From: Paraburkholderia sp. CNPSo 3272
GTDB lineage: Bacteria; Pseudomonadota; Gammaproteobacteria; Burkholderiales; Burkholderiaceae
Length of the DNA stretch: 64,000 bases
Reading direction: 5' to 3'
Assembly (NCBI RefSeq): GCF_024206495.1
Contig: NZ_JAMBPQ010000010.1
Coordinates: forward strand, 62,001-126,000
Position numbers and translations under genes: made by a program. Positions 8,945-17,025 of the stretch are shown here, one piece after another (position 1 is the stretch's first letter; each line of letters begins with the position of its first letter). Below the pieces are notes generated by a model, which made no database searches, had not been told where the DNA came from, and saw only the letters and a list, made by a program, of their open reading frames with translations.

Positions 8945-9555
8945 TGTTACAAAAAACCAATGCGGCGATCCTTGCCGAACTCGATCACCACGATCACCCG
9001 CAATCGCACTCGGTATTCGGCTTCTGGGTCTACCTGATGACCGACTGCCTGCTGTTCGCGGCGCTGTTCGCCACGTTCGGCGTGCTGAGCCACCAGTTCG
9101 CGGGCGGCCCCACTGGCAAGGACCTGTTCGATATCCAGGGCGTGGCGCTTGAAACGGCTGTGCTGCTGCTTTCGAGCATCACGTACGGCTTCGCGATGCT
9201 CGGCGCGCACCAGCGCAAGAACGGCGTGGTGCTCGCCTGGCTCGCCGTCACCTTCATTCTGGGCGCGTCGTTCCTCGTGCTCGAACTGCGCGAGTTCTCG
9301 CACCTGATCGCAGAAGGCGCCGGTCCGCAGCGCAGCGCGTTCCTTTCGTCGTTCTTCACGCTTGTCGCCACGCACGGCCTGCATGTGTTCTTCGGCCTGC
9401 TGTGGATGCTCGTGATGATGATCCAGGTGGTTCGCGCACGGGAGCTGGGCGAGCAGGAAATCCGCCGCCTCACGTGCCTGAGCCTCTTCTGGCACTTTCT
9501 CGACGTGGTGTGGATCTGCGTGTTTACTTTTGTCTATCTCGGGAGCGTGCTCTAA
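8944..9555 (+). CDS. cyoC: CyoC, cytochrome bo3 ubiquinol oxidase subunit III
   Basis: A 203-residue membrane protein of the haem-copper oxidase subunit III family with about five transmembrane helices. The first follows a histidine-rich N-terminus (ELDHHDHPQSHSVFGFWVYL). The conserved membrane segments SFFTLVATHGLHVFFGLLW and WHFLDVVWICVF fit the family. The start overlaps the cyoB stop by one base and cyoD follows directly, so it belongs to the cyoABCD operon. Confidence 0.95.
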   Translation: MLQKTNAAILAELDHHDHPQSHSVFGFWVYLMTDCLLFAALFATFGVLSHQFAGGPTGKDLFDIQGVALETAVLLLSSITYGFAMLGAHQRKNGVVLAWLAVTFILGASFLVLELREFSHLIAEGAGPQRSAFLSSFFTLVATHGLHVFFGLLWMLVMMIQVVRARELGEQEIRRLTCLSLFWHFLDVVWICVFTFVYLGSVL

Positions 9556-9876
9556 ATGGCTCAATCTCATGCAGAGTCGCACGGCAGCCTCGGCAGCTAT
9601 GTGGCGGGCTTCATTCTTTCGGTGCTGCTCACTGCGGGCGCATTCGGCGTCGTTCTGCACGGCACGCTCGATGCCACCACGGCCTTGATCGTGATCGCGG
9701 TGCTCGCTTTTGTGCAGGTGGTCGTGCACCTCGTGTTCTTCCTGCATCTGAACACGTCGCCGGGGCAGGGCTGGAACGTGCTGTCGCTCGCGTACACGGT
9801 GCTGGCCGCCGCGTTCCTGATCTTCGGCACCATCTGGGTCATGCATAACGTCGGCGCACTCATGATGTCGCGCTAA
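9556..9876 (+). CDS. cyoD: CyoD, cytochrome bo3 ubiquinol oxidase subunit IV
   Basis: A 106-residue protein with three predicted transmembrane helices (about residues 16-36, 43-63, 76-98), the layout of the small oxidase subunit IV. The motif VVVHLVFFLHLN is typical. It follows cyoC with no gap and ends the operon, 43 bp before a strong terminator. The haem o synthase gene cyoE, which follows cyoD in enterobacteria, is not present here; it must lie elsewhere if the oxidase is active. Confidence 0.94.
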   Translation: MAQSHAESHGSLGSYVAGFILSVLLTAGAFGVVLHGTLDATTALIVIAVLAFVQVVVHLVFFLHLNTSPGQGWNVLSLAYTVLAAAFLIFGTIWVMHNVGALMMSR

Positions 9877-9919
9877 GCGTTCGCCTCACTGGCCGGCGCC
9901 TCGCCCGCCTGCCTCGCGA

Positions 9920-9956
9920 AGCCGCACGGGCCCGTCCTGTGCGGCTTTTTCGTTTT
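9920..9956 (+). terminator. Rho-independent terminator after cyoABCD
   Basis: Stem AGCCGCAC (9920-9927) pairs with GTGCGGCT (9939-9946) around an 11-base loop, followed directly by a T run to 9950 and a second T run at 9952-9957. It lies 43 bp after cyoD. Confidence 0.88.
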
Positions 9957-9975
9957 TGGAGCCAGGTCCGCGTGC

Positions 9976-10005
9976 TTGACACCCGTCCCGGGACACGCCT
10001 ATGAT
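9976..10005 (+). promoter_or_regulatory. Sigma-70 type promoter for the thiolase gene
   Basis: TTGACA (9976-9981) and TATGAT (10000-10005) are 18 bp apart, giving a full -35 match and a five-of-six -10 match. The predicted start near 10012 leaves a leader of about 155 nt before pcaF. Confidence 0.75.
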
Positions 10006-10015
10006 GGCCGTCAAA

Positions 10016-10053
10016 TTGTTCGATTGACGATCATCGGTTCGTCAGTCGAACAA
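10016..10053. promoter_or_regulatory. Inverted repeat just downstream of the pcaF promoter
   Basis: TTGTTCGATTGAC (10016-10028) and GTCAGTCGAACAA (10041-10053) are inverted with one mismatch in 13 bases and a 12-bp spacer. The repeat begins right at the predicted transcription start, a position that suits a repressor or roadblock. The GTTCGA core resembles what I recall of PcaR/PobR-type sites, so the IclR protein at 4561-5385 is a candidate binder (inference). Confidence 0.6.
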
Positions 10054-10165
10054 ATCGCACGAGGACGTGCGCGTTCGATCGCCCATTTTCGCCCGCGCAG
10101 TCCGTCAATCTCAATCATCTTTGCATGGCATCGCATCAAGTGCGTGCGATCGAAAGGAGACTCAC

Positions 10166-11368
10166 ATGACGGAAGCATTCATCTGCGACGCGGTTCGCAC
10201 GCCAATCGGCCGCTACGCGGGCGCCCTTGCCCAGGTTCGCGCCGACGACCTTGGCGCCGTGCCGCTCAAGGCGCTGATGGAGCGCAACAAGGACGTGGAC
10301 TGGACGGCGATCGACGACGTCATCTACGGCTGCGCGAACCAGGCGGGCGAGGACAACCGTAACGTCGCGCGCATGTCGTCGCTGCTGGCGGGCTTGCCGC
10401 AGGCCGTGCCGGGCTCGACGGTGAACCGCCTGTGCGGCTCCGGCATGGACGCCGTGGGCATTGCCGCGCGCGCGCTCAAGTCGGGCGAAGCGGGGCTGAT
10501 GATTGCGGGCGGCGTGGAAAGCATGAGCCGCGCGCCGTTCGTCATGGGCAAGGCGGCGAGCGCATTCGCTCGCGACGCCGCGATCTACGACACGACGATC
10601 GGCTGGCGCTTCGTCAATCCGCTGATGAAGCAGCAGTACGGTGTGGACTCGATGCCGGAGACGGGCGAAAACGTCGCCGTCGACTACAACGTAAGCCGCG
10701 CCGATCAGGATGCGTTCGCGGTTCGCAGCCAGCAGAAGGCGGCTCGCGCACAGGCGGATGGCACGCTTGCGCAGGAGATCGTCGCAGTGACGATTGCGCA
10801 GAAGAAGGGTGACCCGATTGTTTTCTCGCGCGACGAGCATCCGCGCGAGACGAGCCTCGAGGCGCTGGCCAGGCTCAAGGGCGTCGTGCGCCCGGATGGC
10901 TCGGTGACGGCTGGCAATGCTTCGGGCGTGAATGATGGCGCTTGCGCGCTGCTCCTCGCCAACGAGGAAAACGCGAAGCGTTTCGGGCTCGTGCCGCGTG
11001 CGCGCGTGCTCGGTATCGCGACGGCTGGCGTCGCGCCGCGCGTGATGGGTATCGGTCCCGCGCCGGCTACGCAGAAGCTCCTCGCGCGCCTGAACATGAC
11101 CATCGATCAGTTCGATGTTATCGAGTTGAACGAAGCATTTGCTTCGCAAGGGCTCGCCGTGCTGCGCATGCTCGGCGTCGCCGATGATGATCCTCGCGTC
11201 AACCCGAACGGCGGCGCGATCGCGCTGGGGCATCCGCTCGGGATGAGCGGCGCGCGGCTCGTGACGACCGCCACGTATCAGCTCCATCGCACGCAAGGGC
11301 GCTTTGCGCTTTGCACGATGTGTATCGGCGTGGGGCAGGGGATTGCTATCGCTATCGAGCGCGTCTGA
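10166..11368 (+). CDS. pcaF: 3-oxoadipyl-CoA / acetyl-CoA acyltransferase, PcaF-type thiolase
   Basis: A 400-residue thiolase. The nucleophile is Cys90 in NRLCGSGMDAV; the C-terminal catalytic motifs are NPNGGAIALGHPLGMSGAR (His) and CTMCIGVGQG (Cys). Residues such as ETGENVAVDYNVSRADQDAF are typical of PcaF/PaaJ enzymes, which cleave 3-oxoadipyl-CoA to succinyl-CoA and acetyl-CoA in aromatic catabolism. The ATG at 10166 follows AAAGGAGA. It is a single-gene unit between a promoter and a terminator, without pcaIJ beside it. A general beta-ketothiolase is less likely. Confidence 0.88.
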   Translation: MTEAFICDAVRTPIGRYAGALAQVRADDLGAVPLKALMERNKDVDWTAIDDVIYGCANQAGEDNRNVARMSSLLAGLPQAVPGSTVNRLCGSGMDAVGIAARALKSGEAGLMIAGGVESMSRAPFVMGKAASAFARDAAIYDTTIGWRFVNPLMKQQYGVDSMPETGENVAVDYNVSRADQDAFAVRSQQKAARAQADGTLAQEIVAVTIAQKKGDPIVFSRDEHPRETSLEALARLKGVVRPDGSVTAGNASGVNDGACALLLANEENAKRFGLVPRARVLGIATAGVAPRVMGIGPAPATQKLLARLNMTIDQFDVIELNEAFASQGLAVLRMLGVADDDPRVNPNGGAIALGHPLGMSGARLVTTATYQLHRTQGRFALCTMCIGVGQGIAIAIERV

Positions 11369-11391
11369 TTTTTGGCCGCTCTGAATTGAAC

Positions 11392-11424
11392 AAGCCGCGG
11401 ATCGATTCGGTCCGCGGCTTTTTT
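11392..11424 (+). terminator. Rho-independent terminator after pcaF
   Basis: A perfect 10-bp stem, AAGCCGCGGA (11392-11401) with TCCGCGGCTT (11411-11420), a 9-base loop, and a T run to 11424. The following DNA to 11664 shows no gene or clear site. Confidence 0.9.
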
Positions 11425-11664
11425 GTTAGAAATTTCGCGCTACGCAACAATTGCGCGATCCATTTCACCACGTAATCGCACGGGAATTTGAGCCTCAGCA
11501 AACCCCTCGGCAATTAGCCGTGTTTGGTTGCGGTAAGTTGACCCGCTTCCGGGCAGGTAACGTCCGCGTTCTAAAAGCCGCGCGTAGAATCGGCCGCACT
11601 TCGGCTCCACACGCCGATGCGAATACGGCAATCATTTCAAACCCGTTTGACGAGGAGAATGTGA

Positions 11665-12282
11665 ATGACGAAGGCAGCGATTCTGGCGGCGGCATGGGTG
11701 GTGGGCGTTGGCCTCTCGCAGGGGGCGTTTGCGCAAAACGACGCGGCGGCTTCGGCGCCGCAGGGGCAAAGCGCGCTCGCCAGCGCGGCGCAGCAAGCGA
11801 TTGCCAACGCGGAGCCGGTGCATATCCACGCGAAGATCGTCGGCATCGATCGCGCTGCGCGCGTCGTCACGTTGCGTGGGCCGCGCGGCAATGATGTCGA
11901 TATCGCGCTTAGCCCGCAGGTCAGCAACTTCGACCAGCTCCGCGTGGGCGACACTGTCGATGTGCTCTACAAGAACGCGCTACTCATGACGGCCGACAAA
12001 GTAACGGGCAAGGACGAGGGCGTTCGCAAGCGTGTCGACACGAATGTCTATCTGCCCGCGTCGTCGGGCTACGACGCCGCGCGCCAGGTCGAAGTTCAGG
12101 CCACGGTGCAGCATATCAACGCGAAGAAGCGCGAGGTGACGCTGCGCGGCGCGTATCAGACCGTCACGCTGCAAGCCACGCCCGATATCGACCTGAAAAC
12201 GTTGAAGGTCGGTGACACGGTTCACGCCGTGTTCGTTTCCGCTTACGCGTCGCAGGTCACGCCGGTCGCCGCCACGCAGTAA
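11665..12282 (+). CDS. Exported protein with a duplicated beta-rich domain
   Basis: A 205-residue protein of unknown function. A signal peptide (residues 1-23, cleavage after AFA) is followed by an Ala/Gln-rich linker and two related modules, about residues 52-108 and 142-196. Each has a VTLRG turn and an LxVGDTVxxxF/Y close, suggesting two OB-like or SH3-like beta folds. It is probably periplasmic. The ATG at 11665 follows GAGGAGAAT. It stands alone, flanked by terminators. I do not recognise a characterised homologue. Confidence 0.75.
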   Translation: MTKAAILAAAWVVGVGLSQGAFAQNDAAASAPQGQSALASAAQQAIANAEPVHIHAKIVGIDRAARVVTLRGPRGNDVDIALSPQVSNFDQLRVGDTVDVLYKNALLMTADKVTGKDEGVRKRVDTNVYLPASSGYDAARQVEVQATVQHINAKKREVTLRGAYQTVTLQATPDIDLKTLKVGDTVHAVFVSAYASQVTPVAATQ

Positions 12283-12288
12283 GCACCG

Positions 12289-12325
12289 AAAAAAAGCCGG
12301 CGCATTGCGGCGCCGGCTCCTTTTT
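12289..12325. terminator. Bidirectional terminator between exported protein and gabD
   Basis: Stem AGCCGGCGC (12295-12303) with GCGCCGGCT (12310-12318) is flanked by an A run at 12289-12295 and a T run at 12321-12325, so it can stop transcripts from both the exported-protein gene and gabD. Confidence 0.88.
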
Positions 12326-12333
12326 ACGATTCG

Positions 12334-12362
12334 AACGGGCGCCTCAGAAGGCGCCCGTTTTT
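12334..12362 (+). terminator. Second rho-independent terminator
   Basis: AACGGGCGCC (12334-12343) pairs with GGCGCCCGTT (12350-12359) around a 6-base loop and runs into TTTTT. It is rightward and backs up the preceding hairpin just before the end of gabD. Confidence 0.8.
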
Positions 12363-12372
12363 CGTCTGGTCG

Positions 12373-13824
12373 TTACATGCCCGCCATGCACATGTACTTG
12401 ATGACCACATAGTCGTCCACGCCGTAGTGCGAGCCTTCGCGGCCCAGGCCGGACTGCTTCACGCCGCCAAACGGCGCGACTTCGTTCGAGATCAGGCCGG
12501 TGTTGATGCCCACCATGCCGTATTCGAGCGCTTCGGCCACGCGCCACACGCGGCCGATGTCGCGGCTATAGAAGTAAGCGGCGAGACCGAACTCGGTATC
12601 ATTCGCCATCCTGATCACTTCTTCGTCGGACGAGAAGCGGAACAGCGGCGCGAGCGGCCCGAAGGTTTCGTCGCGCGCCACCTTCATCGCGGGCGTAACG
12701 CCGGTGAGGATGGTCGGCTCGAAAAAGCCGTGGCCGAGCGCGTGGCGCTTGCCGCCCGTGGTCACCTGAGCGCCTTTCGCGAGCGCATCTTCGATATGCG
12801 ATTCCACCTTCAGCACGGCCGCTTCGTTGATGAGCGGGCCTTGCGTCACGCCGGCCTCCGTGCCGAGGCCGACCTTGAGCTTTTCCACCGCGTCGCGCAG
12901 TTTGGCCGCGAACGCGTCGTACACGGCGTCGTGCACGTAGAAGCGGTTCGTGCACACGCAGGTCTGGCCGCTGTTGCGATACTTCGAGGCGATGGCGCCG
13001 GCGACGGCCGCATCGAGATCGGCGTCTTCGAAGACGATGAACGGCGCGTTGCCGCCCAGTTCCAGCGAAACCTTCTTGACCGTCGAGGCGCACTGGCTCA
13101 TGAGCAGGCGGCCAACCGGCGTCGAGCCCGTGAACGAGAGCTTGCGCACCGTGGGGTTGCTCGTGAGTTCGCCGCCGATCGCCTTCGGGTCGCCCGTCAC
13201 GACGCTGAACACACCGCGCGGCACGCCCGCGCGCTCGGCCAGCACGGCCAGCGCGAGCGCCGAGAACGGCGTGGCTTCGGCGGGCTTGAGCACGATCGGG
13301 CAGCCTGCCGCGAGCGCGGGGCCGACCTTGCGGGTGATCATCGCGGCGGGGAAATTCCACGGCGTGATCGCGGCGCACACGCCCACGGGTTCCTTCGTCA
13401 CGACGATACGCTTGTCGTTGGCGGGCGTGGGGATCGTGTCGCCATAAATACGCTTGCCTTCCTCCGCGAACCATTCGAGGAACGACGCGGCGTAGCCGAT
13501 CTCGCCCTTCGCCTCGGCGAGCGGCTTGCCTTGTTCCGTGGTGAGGATCAGCGCCAGGTCGTCGGCGTTTTCCATCATCAGGTCGTGCCACTTGCGCAGG
13601 ATGACGCTGCGCTCCTTCGCGGTCTTCGCGCGCCATGCGGGCCATGCGGCGTTCGCGGCGGAAATCGCGCGGCGCGTTTCGGCGGCGCCCATGCGCGGCA
13701 CCGTGCCGATCACCGCGCCGGTGGCGGGGTCCTTGACTTCGAACGTGGCGCCGTCTTCGGCGCCTTGCCATTCGCCGTTGATAAAGGCGCTGGTTTGCAG
13801 CAGCGATGCGTCTTTCAGATTCAT
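12373..13824 (-). CDS. gabD: NAD(P)-dependent succinate-semialdehyde dehydrogenase
   Basis: A 483-residue aldehyde dehydrogenase, the normal GabD length. The catalytic cysteine is in NSGQTCVCTNRF, the general-base glutamate in SLELGGNAPFIVF, and the cofactor loop in FTGSTPVGR. The N-terminus (MNLKDASLLQTSAFINGEW) is typical of GabD. It oxidises succinic semialdehyde, the product of GabT, to succinate. The ATG at 13824 has GGAG upstream. It lies 115 bp downstream of gabT, and the gap contains two strong hairpins. Confidence 0.93.
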   Translation of the reverse strand: MNLKDASLLQTSAFINGEWQGAEDGATFEVKDPATGAVIGTVPRMGAAETRRAISAANAAWPAWRAKTAKERSVILRKWHDLMMENADDLALILTTEQGKPLAEAKGEIGYAASFLEWFAEEGKRIYGDTIPTPANDKRIVVTKEPVGVCAAITPWNFPAAMITRKVGPALAAGCPIVLKPAEATPFSALALAVLAERAGVPRGVFSVVTGDPKAIGGELTSNPTVRKLSFTGSTPVGRLLMSQCASTVKKVSLELGGNAPFIVFEDADLDAAVAGAIASKYRNSGQTCVCTNRFYVHDAVYDAFAAKLRDAVEKLKVGLGTEAGVTQGPLINEAAVLKVESHIEDALAKGAQVTTGGKRHALGHGFFEPTILTGVTPAMKVARDETFGPLAPLFRFSSDEEVIRMANDTEFGLAAYFYSRDIGRVWRVAEALEYGMVGINTGLISNEVAPFGGVKQSGLGREGSHYGVDDYVVIKYMCMAGM

Positions 13825-13864
13825 GCTTGCACTCCGGACTGACTTCGATTCATTTAGAACGACG

Positions 13865-13926
13865 AACGGCACAGCGGCAAGCGCCGGTGTGCCGTTTCGC
13901 GGCTGGCCCGCTGCTCGCGGGCCAGC
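13865..13926. repeat. Two tandem inverted repeats between gabT and gabD
   Basis: AACGGCACA (13865-13873) pairs with TGTGCCGTT (13888-13896), and GCTGGCCCGC (13902-13911) pairs with GCGGGCCAGC (13917-13926). Neither has a T run on the transcribed strand. They may protect or process the intercistronic mRNA or tune gabD relative to gabT. Confidence 0.7.
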
Positions 13927-13939
13927 ATGTGGCGGAGGC

Positions 13940-15232
13940 TTATGCCGGCACGCCCACGGCTTCCTTGACCGACTCTTCGAGGATCGCGAGCGCTTCGTCG
14001 AACACGTTGTCCTGGATCGTCAGCGGGAACAGGAAACGCACGACGTTCGAATACACACCGCACACGAGCAGCAGCAGACCGCGATTCAGGGCGGCGGTTT
14101 GCACGCGCTTCGTGAAGTCGGCGTCGGCTTCGCTCGTGCCCGGCTTGCAGAACTCAACCGCGTTCATCGCGCCGGGGCCGCGCACGTCGGCGATTTGCGG
14201 CACGTCGGCCTTCATCGCATTGAGCTTGGCTTTGAGCTTGTCGCCGAGCTTCGTGGCGCGCTCGCAGAGCTTTTCTTCTTCGATGATCTCGATGACCGCG
14301 TGCGCCGACGCCACGGCCAGCGGGTTGCCCGCATACGTGCCGCCGAGGCCGCCGGGCGCCGCCGCGTCCATCACTTCCGCGCGGCCCACCACGCCCGAGA
14401 GCGGCATGCCGCCTGCCAGGCTCTTGGCGATCGTCATGAGGTCCGGCGTGACGTCGTAGTGCTCCATCGCGAACAGCTTGCCGGTGCGCGCGAAGCCCGT
14501 TTGCACTTCGTCGGCGATCAGCAGGATGCCGTGCGTGTCGCAGATCTTGCGCAGACCGCGCACGAAATCGGCCGGCGCCTGATAGAAGCCGCCTTCGCCC
14601 TGCACCGGTTCGAAGATGATCGCGGCGACGCGCTTCGGATCGATGTCGGCCTTGAACAGCATCTCGATGTGCTTGAGCGAGTCGGCCGTGCTGATGCCGT
14701 GGACCGAGTTCGGGTACGGGGCGTGGTACACGTCGGCCGGGAACGGGCCGAACGCGAGCTTGTACGGGGCGACCTTGCCCGTGAGCGCCATGCCCATCAT
14801 CGTGCGGCCGTGGAAGCCGCCTGCGAAGGCGATCACGCCCGGACGGCCCGTATGGGCGCGAGCGATCTTCACGGCGTTTTCGACGGCTTCGGCGCCCGTC
14901 GTGAAGAAGGCGGCCTTCTTGGCGAAGCTGCCCGGCGCGCGCTGGGCGACCTTCTCGGCCAGCGAGACGTACGACTCGTACGGCACGATCTGGTAGGCCG
15001 TGTGGGTGAACTGCTCGAGCTGCGCCTTGATGGCGGCGACGATCTTCGGATGGCGGTGGCCCGTGTTGCACACGGCGATACCGGCGGCGAAGTCGATGAA
15101 GCGGCGGCCTTCCACGTCCCACAGCTCCGCGTTTTCGGCGCGCTCGGCGTAGAAGTCGCACATCACGCCCACGCCGCGCGGGGTAATGGCGTTCTTGCGG
15201 CTTTGCAGGTCGGCGTTCTTGCTCACGTTCAT
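13940..15232 (-). CDS. gabT: 4-aminobutyrate aminotransferase
   Basis: A class III PLP aminotransferase of about 430 residues. The PLP lysine is in LMTIAKSLAGGMPLSG; the cofactor Asp is in LIADEVQTGFARTG; the N-terminus has the GabT-like TPRGVGVM. It converts GABA and 2-oxoglutarate to succinic semialdehyde and glutamate, feeding GabD. The start is uncertain: ATG 15232 abuts the AGGAG, while GTG at 15226 has better spacing (6 bp). ATG 15289 is unlikely because a putative promoter starts transcription about there. Confidence 0.92.
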   Translation of the reverse strand: MNVSKNADLQSRKNAITPRGVGVMCDFYAERAENAELWDVEGRRFIDFAAGIAVCNTGHRHPKIVAAIKAQLEQFTHTAYQIVPYESYVSLAEKVAQRAPGSFAKKAAFFTTGAEAVENAVKIARAHTGRPGVIAFAGGFHGRTMMGMALTGKVAPYKLAFGPFPADVYHAPYPNSVHGISTADSLKHIEMLFKADIDPKRVAAIIFEPVQGEGGFYQAPADFVRGLRKICDTHGILLIADEVQTGFARTGKLFAMEHYDVTPDLMTIAKSLAGGMPLSGVVGRAEVMDAAAPGGLGGTYAGNPLAVASAHAVIEIIEEEKLCERATKLGDKLKAKLNAMKADVPQIADVRGPGAMNAVEFCKPGTSEADADFTKRVQTAALNRGLLLLVCGVYSNVVRFLFPLTIQDNVFDEALAILEESVKEAVGVPA

Positions 15233-15295
15233 CTCCTGTGGAGTCGGTGTCAGTTCTGAGGTTGGCTGGCGGACCGGCAAGCAGTCCATGTCGCG

Positions 15296-15324
15296 ACTAT
15301 ACTGTTATTTGGCTCTGAATTTCA
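15296..15324 (-). promoter_or_regulatory. Putative gabT promoter
   Basis: On the minus strand TGAAAT (15324-15319) and TATAGT (15301-15296) are 17 bp apart. The -10 is good and the -35 weak. The MocR-type GAGCCA boxes cover the -35 and spacer, which would suit regulation by the divergent gene product. Confidence 0.5.
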
Positions 15325-15353
15325 GAGCCATTCAGTGCAATGTTTAGGAGCCA
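15310..15353. promoter_or_regulatory. GAGCCA boxes, probable GabR/MocR operator
   Basis: TGGCTC at 15310-15315 is inverted relative to two direct GAGCCA copies at 15325-15330 and 15348-15353. The direct copies start 23 bp apart, about two helical turns. The first two boxes lie in a 19-bp palindrome (15311-15329, arms GGCTCTGAA/TTCAGAGCC). The last overlaps the regulator's own AGGAG ribosome site. Direct-plus-inverted boxes are known for GabR and other MocR regulators; specific binding here is inferred. Confidence 0.7.
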
Positions 15354-15359
15354 ATTTCG

Positions 15360-16997
15360 ATGCGTGCGAGTGTTCTGTCCGATTGGCTGGCCCAACGGCT
15401 CGACCGCGGGAGCGCCCAGCCGGTGTACCGGCAACTGCACAAGCTGCTGCAGCAGGCGATCCTGTCGCGTGAGTTGCCGGCCGGGGCGCGCGTGCCGTCG
15501 TCGCGGCTGCTGGCGGCCGAACTGGGGATTGCGCGCAATACCGTGACGCAGGTCTATGAACAATTGGTGCTCGAAGGCTATGTCACATCGGCGACGGGGC
15601 GCGGCACCTTCGTTGCGGACACGTCGCCTGACGAGATCGTTGGGGCGACGGAAATTGGCTCTATGCAGACGCGCAAAAATAGCCGCGCTTCAGGAGCCGG
15701 GCTGCATCTGAGTGGAGTTGCAACTAACAGCCCGAGCGCACAGCGCGCGGAAGCGCTCGCCGCCGGGGCGCCCGCAGCCGCCGCGACAAGCGGACTAGAA
15801 GCCGCCGCGCACGCGCAACGCCCAACGGGGCGCGCACTCTCGGCGCGGGGCACGCGCCTGATCACCGGCGCGGGCGTCTCAAAGCGCCAGGGCGGCGCGT
15901 TCATGCCCGGCGTGCCCGATGTCTCGCGCTTCCCGGCGCGCGTATGGACGCGCCTGCACAACAAGTACTGGCGCAGTCTGCGCCCTGACCTGCTGACCTA
16001 CGCGCCCGGCGGCGGCCTCGCGCTGCTGCGCCACGTGCTGGCCGACTATCTGCGCACCTCTCGCTCGGTGCGCTGCTCGCCGGAGCAGATCATCATCACG
16101 ACGGGTATCCACCAGTCCATCGACCTGGCCGTGCGTCTGCTCTCGGACCCGGGCGACACGATCTGGACCGAAGACCCATGCTACTGGGGCGTACGCAGCG
16201 TGCTGCACGTCTCGGGCCTCAATACGCGGCCGATCGCAGTGGACAGCGAAGGACTCAACCCGTCGGCCGGCGACTTCGGCGCGCCACCGCCGCGGCTCAT
16301 GCTCGTCACGCCTTCGCACCAGTATCCGCTCGGCATGGTGATGAGCCTCGCGCGCAGGCGCATGTTGCTCGAGTACGCGCGTCAGCATCAGTGCTGGATC
16401 ATCGAGGACGACTACGACAGCGAGTTCCGTTACGGCAGCCGCCCGCTCGCGTCGTTGCAGGGGCTCGATACGGCGGGGCAGGTGATCTACGTGGGGAGCT
16501 TCGGCAAGACGCTGTTTCCGGGCTTGCGCGTGGGGTATCTCGTCGCGCCGGAAGCGCTGGCGGAAAGCTTCGCGACCGCGAGCGCCGAGTTGTATCGAGA
16601 GGGGCAATTGCTGCAGCAGGCCGTGCTCGCGGAGTTCATCGCCGAAGGGCATTTCACCTCGCATATCCGCAAAATGCGTGCGCTTTACGGCCAGCGCCGC
16701 CAGGTGCTGCTGGACGCCGTTTCGCGCCGATACGGCGACGCGTTGCCCGCGATGGGCGGCGACGCGGGCCTGCACGTCGTGATGCAGTTGCCCGAAGGCA
16801 GCGACGACCGCGCCGTGGCCGAGGCCGCGCTCGCGCGCAATATCGTGGTGCGGCCGCTTTCGGGGTATTACTCGTCGCGCGAGCGCGCGAACCCGGGCTT
16901 GCTGATCGGCTACGCCTGCGTGCCCGACGAGGAGATCGCGCCGGCGTTCGACACGCTTGCCGAGGCGATCGATACGACGTTACCCGCGTTCGTGTGA
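15360..16997 (+). CDS. gabR: MocR/GabR-family PLP-dependent regulator
   Basis: A 545-residue fusion typical of MocR regulators. The N-terminal GntR winged helix (residues about 15-80, RVPSSRLLAAELGIARNTVT) is joined by a long Ala-rich linker (about 95-180) to a fold-type I aminotransferase domain. The PLP lysine is in YVGSFGKTLFPGLRVGY, and IIEDDYDSEFRY supplies the cofactor Asp. It is divergent from gabTD, whose expression it likely activates with GABA and PLP, and probably represses itself. PdxR or TauR specificity cannot be excluded from sequence alone. Confidence 0.85.
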   Translation: MRASVLSDWLAQRLDRGSAQPVYRQLHKLLQQAILSRELPAGARVPSSRLLAAELGIARNTVTQVYEQLVLEGYVTSATGRGTFVADTSPDEIVGATEIGSMQTRKNSRASGAGLHLSGVATNSPSAQRAEALAAGAPAAAATSGLEAAAHAQRPTGRALSARGTRLITGAGVSKRQGGAFMPGVPDVSRFPARVWTRLHNKYWRSLRPDLLTYAPGGGLALLRHVLADYLRTSRSVRCSPEQIIITTGIHQSIDLAVRLLSDPGDTIWTEDPCYWGVRSVLHVSGLNTRPIAVDSEGLNPSAGDFGAPPPRLMLVTPSHQYPLGMVMSLARRRMLLEYARQHQCWIIEDDYDSEFRYGSRPLASLQGLDTAGQVIYVGSFGKTLFPGLRVGYLVAPEALAESFATASAELYREGQLLQQAVLAEFIAEGHFTSHIRKMRALYGQRRQVLLDAVSRRYGDALPAMGGDAGLHVVMQLPEGSDDRAVAEAALARNIVVRPLSGYYSSRERANPGLLIGYACVPDEEIAPAFDTLAEAIDTTLPAFV

Positions 16998-17025
16998 GCG
17001 AAGCGGTCACGAGGGCGCAGGCCGC

